Both the position numbers and the translations under genes were made by a program. Of a stretch of 5,019 bases of DNA, positions 1-5,019 are shown in pieces (positions within the stretch are counted from its first letter, which is position 1; the number at the start of each line of letters is the position of its first letter). The notes beneath the pieces are model-generated. The model was not told the origin of the DNA, did no database searches, and saw nothing but the letters and a program-made list of their open reading frames with translations. The stretch is from Clostridia bacterium (lineage in GTDB: Bacteria > Bacillota > Clostridia > Christensenellales > Borkfalkiaceae), in the NCBI GenBank assembly GCA_029071285.1, contig JAIEAS010000105.1, forward strand, positions 1 to 5,019. The letters are read 5' to 3'.

Positions 1-2
1 AT

Positions 3-431
3 GCAGGCGAACCGCTCAAAGAACTCGGAAAAATTATCAGCGGCGGCGAAATGAGCCGTTTCATGCTCGCAATCAAGGCGCAGCTCTCTTCGCGGGAAGA
101 AATCGGAACCTATATTTTCGACGAAATCGACGCGGGGATTGGGGGACGGACGGCACGCGTTGTTGCGGAAAAATTCTGCAACATATCCCGCCATGTACAG
201 CTCATTGCCGTTTCGCACCTGGCGCAGATCGCCGCGTTTGCCGATCGGGAGTTTCTGATTGAAAAGAGAGAGGTAAACGGCAGAGCGCAGACGTTTATCC
301 GCGAGGTAAAAGGGGAAGAACAGATTGCGGAAATCGCCCGACTTGCAAGCGGCGACGACGGAGATTTGGCGTTAAAGCACGCGGAAGAACTGTTAAAAAA
401 CGCGAAAACTTACAAAAACTCCCTTTCATAA
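3..431 (+). CDS. recN: DNA repair protein RecN, C-terminal part (5' end outside window)
   Basis: RecN is an SMC-like ATPase of the cytosol that acts early in double-strand break repair and recombination. The reading frame is open from the window edge (first whole codon at base 3) and gives 142 residues to a TAA at 429. Seen: the ABC signature SGGEMSR at fragment residues 13-19, the Walker B strand YIFDEID at 37-43 followed by the D-loop-like AGIGG, and the switch histidine in AVSHLAQIAAFAD at about 69-81. This order and wording are typical of the RecN C-terminal ATPase lobe. The N-terminal Walker A lobe and the coiled coil lie upstream, out of view. An ATG at 51 lies inside the signature motif and is not the start. 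The C-terminus is intact. The following gene is spoIVB, as in Bacillus and many Clostridia, which supports the call. No terminator is evident between them. Confidence 0.96.
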   Translation, partial: AGEPLKELGKIISGGEMSRFMLAIKAQLSSREEIGTYIFDEIDAGIGGRTARVVAEKFCNISRHVQLIAVSHLAQIAAFADREFLIEKREVNGRAQTFIREVKGEEQIAEIARLASGDDGDLALKHAEELLKNAKTYKNSLS

Positions 432-442
432 ATGCAAATTAC

Positions 443-482
443 AACGAATATAAATTGACGGCTTACGCAAATTAACTTCGTT
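443..482 (+). promoter_or_regulatory. Candidate forespore (sigma-G-like) promoter of spoIVB, inside an imperfect dyad
   Basis: Seen: GAATA at 446-450, a 17-base spacer, then CAAATTA at 468-474. This resembles the sigma-G pattern (-35 close to GHATR, -10 close to CATNNTA) with one mismatch in the fixed -10 bases. A start near 481 would leave a short leader holding the ribosome site at 487-491. In B. subtilis spoIVB has its own forespore promoter, so such a site is expected here. The same stretch has an imperfect inverted repeat, AACGAA 443-448 with TTCGTT 477-482 plus inner pairs TAA/TTA and TTG/CAA. No T-run follows, so it is not a terminator. In AT-rich DNA matches of this quality arise by chance. 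Confidence 0.33.
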
Positions 483-496
483 ATACGGAGGTTTTC

Positions 497-1510
497 ATGC
501 GTAAGCCGAAATTTTTAATTGCCGCGACACTTGTCGCCGCTTGCCTTTGCGTCGGTTTTTCTCCGATCGGGCAATTCGACGCCGAGGCCGCGGCGATAGA
601 ATATTATATAGGAGGAATGACGGCAGGCTTTACATTATCCGCGGGCGGCGCGGAAATTATCGGACTCAACGACGTTGTGTCGGAGGACGGGATTCACCGC
701 CCCGCAGAGGATGCGGGAATTAAAATCGGCGACTGTATCTGCGCCGTTGGCGGTGTTCCCGTAAAGAGCATTACCGATTTGAATGCAGCCTTAGAGCGGA
801 GCTGCGGCAAAACCGTTACGCTTCGCGTAAAACGCGGGGGAGATACGGCGGACGTTCAGGCTACGCCCGTAAAAGAAAAAAAGAGCGGGAAATATAAGAT
901 CGGGGTACTCATCCGCGATTCGCTTGCCGGGCTTGGAACAGTAACCTACATTCGAAAAGATAACCTGCGGTTCGGCGCGTTGGGGCACGCCGTATGCGAC
1001 GAAAACAGAAATCCGCTTGAAATTTCCACGTCCACCGTTTATCGGTGCAGTATTGTTGGGGTAAACAAGGGCGTGCGCGGGAAAGCGGGGGAGCTGAGAG
1101 GCTTATTCCTCGGCGAAAACATTGCAACCGCGGAAAAGGTTTGCGCGCAGGGACTTTACGGTACTTTCTCGAAAAATTACGATTTTTCACACAGCGAAAC
1201 CGTAGAGGCGGCTCCCGTTTCCGAGGCGACCATCGGCAAGGCAGTTATCTATTCAACAATCGACGGCGTCTGCCCGCAACAATACGAAATAGCCATTGCA
1301 AAGGTGGACGCAAACAATAAAGAATGTAAAAACTTTGTTATTAAGGTAACGGACGAGCGCTTACTCGAAGAGACGGGCGGAATCGTTCAAGGCATGAGCG
1401 GTAGCCCGATTATCCAGAACGGAAAACTAATCGGGGCGGTCACGCATGTGTTCTTAAATGACCCGACAAGGGGATACGGAATCGGTATTGAAAATATGCT
1501 TTGCAATTAA
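497..1510 (+). CDS. spoIVB: SpoIVB peptidase, stage IV sporulation (S55 family, PDZ-serine peptidase)
   Basis: In B. subtilis SpoIVB is made in the forespore, exported to the space between the two membranes, cleaves itself and SpoIVFA, and so releases pro-sigma-K processing in the mother cell. Seen in the 337 residues: a basic start (MRKPK) and hydrophobic segment about 6-23; a GG-x4-G-x-L segment at 39-47 matching the family's PGG region; a PDZ domain about 50-125 with AEDAGIKIGD at 70-79; and the S55 peptidase about 133-335. Likely catalytic residues are His164 (LGHAV), Asp286 (VTDER) and Ser301 (GMSGSPI), with His317 in AVTHVF. The Asp-Ser and Ser-His spacings (15 and 16) match D363, S378 and H394 of the B. 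subtilis protein as I recall its numbering. The protein is shorter than the 426 aa B. subtilis one, mainly before the PDZ domain. GGAGG at 487-491 sits 5 bases before the ATG. It follows recN by 65 bp, but spo0A does not follow. Confidence 0.95.
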   Translation: MRKPKFLIAATLVAACLCVGFSPIGQFDAEAAAIEYYIGGMTAGFTLSAGGAEIIGLNDVVSEDGIHRPAEDAGIKIGDCICAVGGVPVKSITDLNAALERSCGKTVTLRVKRGGDTADVQATPVKEKKSGKYKIGVLIRDSLAGLGTVTYIRKDNLRFGALGHAVCDENRNPLEISTSTVYRCSIVGVNKGVRGKAGELRGLFLGENIATAEKVCAQGLYGTFSKNYDFSHSETVEAAPVSEATIGKAVIYSTIDGVCPQQYEIAIAKVDANNKECKNFVIKVTDERLLEETGGIVQGMSGSPIIQNGKLIGAVTHVFLNDPTRGYGIGIENMLCN

Positions 1511-1520
1511 CATGGAATAG

Positions 1521-1563
1521 AACGGCAAGTTGAGCAATTGCTTGATTTGACCGTTTATTTTTT
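1521..1563 (+). terminator. Rho-independent terminator after spoIVB
   Basis: AACGG at 1521-1525 pairs with CCGTT at 1551-1555. After one bulged A (1550), an inner stem built from CAAGTTGAGC (1526-1535) pairs with GCTTGATTTG (1540-1549), including three G-U pairs, and closes on an AATT loop. The stem is followed by TATTTTTT (1556-1563). It starts 10 bases after the spoIVB stop. On the minus strand the G-U pairs become A-C mismatches and no T-run follows, so it should act mainly on the plus strand. The T-tract overlaps the last codons of the convergent reductase gene. Confidence 0.8.
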
Positions 1564-2334
1564 GCCACCGTACATCGAGTAAAGTATGCGGTTCAAGCAT
1601 TTTACGGATAAAAATCGGGAGAGGAAAACCTCGATTTTTGATATCAATCCAACTGAAATCCGCAGTGGCGGACGTTTCCGTTTTATCACTTTATAAATTA
1701 CTTTTGCCACGCTTTCGGGGCTTTTTCCCTTGCTTTCATCACGCTCCATTTTGGCAACCGATTTCCGCGCTGCTTGGTTTTTGCCTTCGGTAATTCTTGC
1801 CGAAGTAAAGCCCGTTTTTGTGTCGCCGGGTAAAACTGCCGTTACTTTTATATGGTATGGCTTCAGTTCGTTCGCAAGGGCACGGGAAAAAACCTCTATA
1901 CCCGCCTTGGTTGCCGAATACGCCGCCTGATAGGGTAAAGGCATAATTGCACCCACGGAAGAAACGTTGACAATATATCCTCCGCGTTCTTTCATCAATG
2001 ACGCCGCCTTTCCGCACAGCACCATCGTGGCGGTAAGGTTGACGTCCGTTATTTTTTGAATGTTTTCTGCCGAAATCTCTTCGGAAGAGCCGGCAATGCC
2101 GATACCTGCATTGTTGACAAAGACGTCAATTCCGCCTTCACGGGCAACAATATCTTGAAGGATTGCATCAATCGCTTCGAAGTCGCACACGTCTGCGGAA
2201 AAACATACGAAATCGTTGTCCGAACGAGCCCTGCGCGCCACTCCGTATACGGTATATCCTTTTCGAATCAATCGTTTTGCGGTTGCAAGCCCAATCCCGC
2301 TTGTTGCACCTGTTATTACGGCTACTTTACCCAT
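1555..2334 (-). CDS. Classical short-chain dehydrogenase/reductase (SDR), substrate unknown
   Basis: A cytosolic NAD(P)-dependent oxidoreductase of 259 residues, the usual length for classical SDRs. Seen: a Rossmann fold with the glycine motif TGATSGIG at 8-15, NNAG at 74-77, the structural and catalytic Asn99 (DVNL), Ser126 in NVSS, and the YSATK motif giving Tyr139 and Lys143, so the catalytic tetrad is complete. Arg34 and Arg35 after the second beta strand (GVARRAR) suggest NADP(H) rather than NAD(H); that is inference. The C-terminal 40 residues are basic and hydrophobic, a form seen in generic Firmicute SDRs, and hold no clear transmembrane helix. The start at 2334 is supported by AAGGTG at 2343-2348, 8 bases upstream on this strand, and by a consensus promoter. 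The gene is convergent with spoIVB (44 bp between stops) and divergent from glnN. Nothing in the context fixes a substrate, so I give no gene symbol. Confidence 0.93.
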   Translation of the reverse strand: MGKVAVITGATSGIGLATAKRLIRKGYTVYGVARRARSDNDFVCFSADVCDFEAIDAILQDIVAREGGIDVFVNNAGIGIAGSSEEISAENIQKITDVNLTATMVLCGKAASLMKERGGYIVNVSSVGAIMPLPYQAAYSATKAGIEVFSRALANELKPYHIKVTAVLPGDTKTGFTSARITEGKNQAARKSVAKMERDESKGKSPESVAKVIYKVIKRKRPPLRISVGLISKIEVFLSRFLSVKCLNRILYSMYGGKK

Positions 2335-2359
2335 ATTTTACACCTTGCTTTTTTTATAA

Positions 2360-2388
2360 AGTATAATTGCATTTTTTTTGTTTGTCAA
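2360..2388 (-). promoter_or_regulatory. Sigma-A-type promoter of the SDR gene
   Basis: On the minus strand a perfect -35 box TTGACA (2383-2388) is followed by a 17-base spacer containing an A-tract and then TATACT (2360-2365), five of six matches to TATAAT. Transcription would start near 2353, giving a leader of about 20 bases that includes the ribosome site AAGGTG (2343-2348). Box quality, ideal spacing and position just before the start codon all agree, and no operator is evident. It suggests a strong, possibly constitutive promoter. Confidence 0.8.
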
Positions 2389-2510
2389 ACGCTAAACGGC
2401 AATCATGCATTATAAAAGTTTGCAAGGTTTTTTATTTTACGGCATGTGCAGTTATATTTCAAGTAATATAATCTTCACTTATAGAATAACTAAAATATTA
2501 CGATATTCAT

Positions 2511-2554
2511 TTGACTAAATATTATTTGACATTATATCTGTGCGGAGATACACT
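2511..2554 (+). promoter_or_regulatory. Candidate promoter(s) of the glnN-amt operon
   Basis: Two overlapping sigma-A-like options are visible. Option A: TTGACA at 2526-2531, 17 bases, then TACACT at 2549-2554 (perfect -35, -10 four of six), with a start near 2561. Option B: TTGACT at 2511-2516, 16 bases, then TATATC at 2533-2538 (-35 five of six, -10 four of six), with a start near 2545. The two -35 boxes sit in a repeated ATTTGAC, 15 bases apart. Either gives a leader of about 30-45 bases. A weak -10 box would fit control by an activator, but no operator is recognised. Confidence 0.5.
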
Positions 2555-2578
2555 AATAATGTTATTAAAAAAATAAAC

Positions 2579-2585
2579 AAAGGAG
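2579..2585 (+). promoter_or_regulatory. Ribosome binding site that fixes the glnN start
   Basis: AAAGGAG lies 5 bases before the ATG at 2591. The longer in-frame alternative, GTG at 2540, has no Shine-Dalgarno sequence before it and would overlap or precede the candidate transcription starts, so the ATG is preferred. Confidence 0.88.
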
Positions 2586-2590
2586 CAATT

Positions 2591-4669
2591 ATGAAACTAC
2601 CCGAAAATTTCGGAGAGAACGTTTTTAACGATTCCGTACAGAAAGACACGTTGCCGAGCGAAGTTTACAAGGCTTTGCGCGCAACGATCGAGGCGGGCAA
2701 ACCTCTCGACACAACGATAGCAGGCTCTGTTGCTTCGGCAATGAAAAAATGGGCGATATCCAAGGGCGCAACGCACTACACGCACTGGTTTCAGCCGCTG
2801 ACCGGATTGACCGCCGAAAAACACGACAGCTTTATCGAACCGGAAGGCGATCACGTTATTATGCGGCTCACGAGCAAGAGCCTTATTGTCGGTGAACCCG
2901 ATGCTTCGAGCTTCCCTTCGGGTGGATCGAGAGCAACTTATATGGCGCGCGGTTATACGGCGTGGGACCCCACGTCGCCCGCATTCGTAAAAGAGGGTAC
3001 GCTCTATATTCCGTCTATTTTCGTATCTTATACGGGCGAAACGCTCGACAAAAAAGCGCCGCTCTTAAAGTCTATGACGGCGCTTGACAAACAGGCAAAA
3101 AGAATTCTGAAGCTGTTCGGAATTGAGTGCAAAAAGGTTGCAACAACCGTCGGTCCGGAACAGGAATACTTTTTAATTACGGAAGAGGACTATGAGCAAA
3201 GAAAGGATCTCCGTCTGACGGGCAGAACGCTGTTCGGCGCTCCCGCTTCGCGCGGGCAAGAGCTTGAGGACCATTACTTCGGTGTGCTCAAACCCAAAGT
3301 TTCGGAGTATATGCGCGATTTGGATGAACAGCTGTGGAGCTTCGGTATTCTATCCAAGACAAAGCACAATGAGGTTGCTCCCGCTCAGCACGAAATGGCG
3401 CCCATATTCACTACGAGTAACATTTCCGTAGATGCGAATATGCTTACTATGGAAATTATGAAAAAGGTTGCCCAAAAACACGGGCTTGTTTGCCTTTTGC
3501 ACGAAAAGCCGTTTGAGGGAATTAACGGAAGCGGCAAACACAACAACTGGTCAATGTCCACCGATACGGGGTTAAACTTGCTCAATCCCGGTAAAACGCC
3601 CGAAACCAACACGTTGTTTAAGCTCGTTTTAGCGGCGGTTATCAAGGCGGTAGACGACTATCAGGGCATTCTGAGAGCCTCGGTAGCTTCTGCGGGCAAC
3701 GACCATCGTTTGGGTGCGAACGAAGCGCCGCCCGCAATTATTTCGGTTTATCTCGGCGACCAGCTCGGCGCACTTGTAGACAGTATCGTTAAGGGTGTCG
3801 ACTACGTTCCCGTCAAAACCGAAAAGGGCAGTATCGGCGTACCCGAAAGCCCCATTTTCCCTAAGGACGCTACGGACAGAAACAGAACTTCGCCCTTTGC
3901 GTTTACGGGCAATAAATTCGAATTCCGTATGCTCGGTTCGCAGGCAAACGTTGCCGACCCTAATATCGTACTCAATACAATCGTTGCCGACGCGTTCGCG
4001 CAGTTCGCCGATGAACTTGAAGAGGCGGACGACGTGGAGAGTGCGGCGGCGAAAATTACCGAAAGGGAGTTAAAAGCACACTACCGCATCATTTTCAATC
4101 TCGACGGCTACGGTCCCGAATGGGAACCCGAGGCGGCAAAGAGAGGGCTTCTGAACAACAAGAATACCGCCGACGCAGTGCCCGTATTCTTTGAAAAGAA
4201 GAATATCGACGTGTTTGTGAGAAACGACGTTTACACCGAACAGGAGGCGGTTGCCCGCGGTGAGATTGCACTGGAAAATTACATAAAGACCATCAATATT
4301 GAGGCGCTTACCATGCTGGATATGGTAAAGCAGGATATCATTCCCGCCGTATCGGAATACGTTTCGGTACTCTGCGCCACGGTTGCTGCAAAACAGGCTT
4401 GCGAAGGTTTGTCGTGCACCGTGGAAAAGGCACTGGCGAAAAAGCTTTCAATTCTCAACGATAGCGCGTACGCCGCAGCAGAAACTCTCGAAAAAGATCT
4501 TGCAGAAATAGATAAAAACGACGTAAAAGTTGCTTCGCAGGCAATGGCGCACACAATCGTGCCCGATATGGAAAAATTGCGCTCGTTCGTAGATCAGGCG
4601 GAAAAGCTGACTTCGAGCGACTACTGGCCCTATCCCTCGTACAGCGAAATGCTTTACAGAGTCAAATAA
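2591..4669 (+). CDS. glnN: Type III glutamine synthetase (GSIII, GlnN)
   Basis: This cytosolic enzyme joins ammonium to glutamate using ATP to make glutamine. The family forms dodecamers of large subunits (about 700 residues); this one is 692. Seen in order: the GSIII-specific N-terminal region (about 1-170, with GEPDASSFPSGGSRATY at 101-117), the catalytic barrel motif VGPEQEYFL at 187-195, HNEVAPAQHEMAPIF at 259-273, NGSGKHNNWS at 312-321 (nucleotide and metal site region), AGNDHRLGANEAPP at 368-381, and DRNRTSPFAFTGNKFEFR at 429-446. A mostly helical C-terminal region (about 550-675) follows, as is usual for type III. All motifs are intact, with no frameshift. GlnA-type (GSI) enzymes are near 450 residues and lack the N- and C-terminal extensions, so GSI is excluded. 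An ammonium channel gene follows after 20 bp with no terminator between, so the two are probably co-transcribed. This points to use under low ammonium, which is inference. Confidence 0.97.
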   Translation: MKLPENFGENVFNDSVQKDTLPSEVYKALRATIEAGKPLDTTIAGSVASAMKKWAISKGATHYTHWFQPLTGLTAEKHDSFIEPEGDHVIMRLTSKSLIVGEPDASSFPSGGSRATYMARGYTAWDPTSPAFVKEGTLYIPSIFVSYTGETLDKKAPLLKSMTALDKQAKRILKLFGIECKKVATTVGPEQEYFLITEEDYEQRKDLRLTGRTLFGAPASRGQELEDHYFGVLKPKVSEYMRDLDEQLWSFGILSKTKHNEVAPAQHEMAPIFTTSNISVDANMLTMEIMKKVAQKHGLVCLLHEKPFEGINGSGKHNNWSMSTDTGLNLLNPGKTPETNTLFKLVLAAVIKAVDDYQGILRASVASAGNDHRLGANEAPPAIISVYLGDQLGALVDSIVKGVDYVPVKTEKGSIGVPESPIFPKDATDRNRTSPFAFTGNKFEFRMLGSQANVADPNIVLNTIVADAFAQFADELEEADDVESAAAKITERELKAHYRIIFNLDGYGPEWEPEAAKRGLLNNKNTADAVPVFFEKKNIDVFVRNDVYTEQEAVARGEIALENYIKTINIEALTMLDMVKQDIIPAVSEYVSVLCATVAAKQACEGLSCTVEKALAKKLSILNDSAYAAAETLEKDLAEIDKNDVKVASQAMAHTIVPDMEKLRSFVDQAEKLTSSDYWPYPSYSEMLYRVK

Positions 4670-4689
4670 ACGAAAGGAGAAGAAATATT

Positions 4690-5019
4690 ATGTTGGACGA
4701 AGCAATATACGCCCTCGTAGGCGATTACGCTTTCGGTATCTGGTTTCTAATCGGCGCGGCACTCGTGTTCTTTATGCAATGCGGCTTTGCAATGGTGGAA
4801 ACAGGATTTACGCGTGCAAAGAACGCAGGCAATATCATCATGAAAAACCTGATGGACTTCTGTATAGGCACGGTTGTGTTTATGCTCCTCGGCTTTTCAT
4901 TGCTTGTAGGACAGGAGGCAGCAGGCGGATTTATAGGCGTGCCGACAATGGGACTTTTCACCGACTTCTCTACGTTCGTTGCCGAAAATGCTTCGAGCTT
5001 TGTGTTCAACCTTGTGTTC
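4690..5019 (+). CDS. amt: Ammonium transporter, Amt family, N-terminal part (3' end outside window)
   Basis: Amt proteins are trimeric membrane channels that conduct ammonia/ammonium into the cell. The first 110 residues are visible and the frame is open to the window end. Seen: no long signal peptide; a first membrane helix about 13-33 (FGIWFLIGAALVFFMQ); the family motif GFAMVETGFTRAKNAGNII at 32-50; a second helix about 55-74 beginning in the conserved KNLMDF stretch; an extracytoplasmic loop about 75-102; and the start of the third helix (SFVFNLVF), which in this family leads into the pore-gating phenylalanine region. The remaining helices, the pore histidines and any fused C-terminal PII or signalling domain are out of view. 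AAAGGAG at 4673-4679 is 10 bases before the ATG. It lies 20 bp after glnN on the same strand, consistent with a glnN-amt operon. Whether a glnK (PII) gene follows cannot be seen. Confidence 0.96.
   Translation, partial: MLDEAIYALVGDYAFGIWFLIGAALVFFMQCGFAMVETGFTRAKNAGNIIMKNLMDFCIGTVVFMLLGFSLLVGQEAAGGFIGVPTMGLFTDFSTFVAENASSFVFNLVF

Larger units (their letters stand above)
2335..2590. other. AT-rich divergent intergenic region between the SDR gene and glnN
   Basis: This 256-base spacer holds the minus-strand promoter of the reductase at one end and the candidate glnN promoters at the other. Composition drops sharply from the flanking genes: 15 G or C in the 80 bases at 2461-2540. The middle part (about 2390-2505) holds no gene, no strong hairpin with a T-run and no recognisable riboswitch. 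A small dyad, AATAT/ATATT at 2494-2507 with a TACG loop, is seen. I find no match to the GlnR/TnrA operator TGTNA-N7-TNACA. Confidence 0.7.

Noticed and set aside
2056..2415. Open frame of 119 codons on the plus strand, antisense to the SDR gene and running into the spacer
   Set aside because: It overlaps a gene with a complete SDR motif set, has no ribosome site that I can see, and its Cys/Asn-rich translation resembles no family. It is a shadow frame.
2399..2440. Possible hairpin with T-run (GCAA...TTGC then TTTTTT) in the divergent spacer
   Set aside because: Only about four base pairs can form, and no upstream plus-strand gene needs termination there, so it does not stand as a terminator.
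2539..2553. TGTGCGGAGATACAC as a nitrogen regulator (GlnR/TnrA-like) operator
   Set aside because: The outer triplets are inverted, but spacing and internal bases do not match TGTNA-N7-TNACA.
2540..2590. GTG at 2540 as the start of glnN, adding 17 residues
   Set aside because: There is no Shine-Dalgarno sequence before it, and it lies at or before the likely transcription starts. The ATG at 2591 has AAAGGAG at proper spacing, and the resulting 692 residues fit the family.
4725..5009. Open frame of 94 codons on the minus strand over amt
   Set aside because: The opposite strand carries unmistakable Amt motifs in frame with a good ribosome site. The minus frame is a by-product of codon usage.
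1..5019. CRISPR array, tRNA or rRNA, riboswitch, insertion sequence, prophage or defence system
   Set aside because: No regularly spaced repeats, cloverleaf, conserved rRNA stretch, transposase motif or terminal inverted repeats were seen. The window is filled by five ordinary genes.

Overview
This window reads as a chromosomal segment of a Firmicute of the Clostridia type, probably an endospore former. The supporting evidence is the gene pair recN-spoIVB, which is neighbouring in Bacillus and Clostridia, strong AGGAGG-type ribosome binding sites, sigma-A-like promoters in very AT-rich spacers, and a type III glutamine synthetase. Coding DNA is of moderate GC, while the spacer before the glutamine synthetase gene falls to about 19% GC (15 of 80 bases at 2461-2540). 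I cannot name the species. An uncultured gut clostridium is a guess.

Layout. (1) 3-431, plus strand: the C-terminal 142 codons of recN, the SMC-like DNA repair ATPase. (2) 497-1510, plus: spoIVB, a short but apparently complete S55 serine peptidase with a PDZ domain, which signals between forespore and mother cell. A rho-independent terminator at 1521-1563 closes this unit. (3) 1555-2334, minus, convergent with spoIVB: a classical short-chain dehydrogenase/reductase with its own consensus promoter at 2360-2388. (4) 2335-2590: an AT-rich divergent regulatory spacer. (5) 2591-4669, plus: type III glutamine synthetase (glnN, 692 aa). (6) 4690-5019, plus: the first 110 codons of an Amt-type ammonium channel, cut by the window end.

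The plus-strand genes form two functional blocks. recN-spoIVB is the remnant of the widespread ahrC-recN-spoIVB-spo0A neighbourhood, but spo0A is not in its usual place after spoIVB. glnN-amt, 20 bp apart, looks like a nitrogen assimilation operon: the channel brings in ammonium and the synthetase fixes it into glutamine. The reductase between the blocks has no evident link to either.

I found no RNA gene, CRISPR array, insertion sequence, prophage or novel system. The points most worth a second look are the missing spo0A, the shortened SpoIVB with a possible lipobox, the candidate sigma-G promoter before spoIVB, and the unresolved promoter of glnN.
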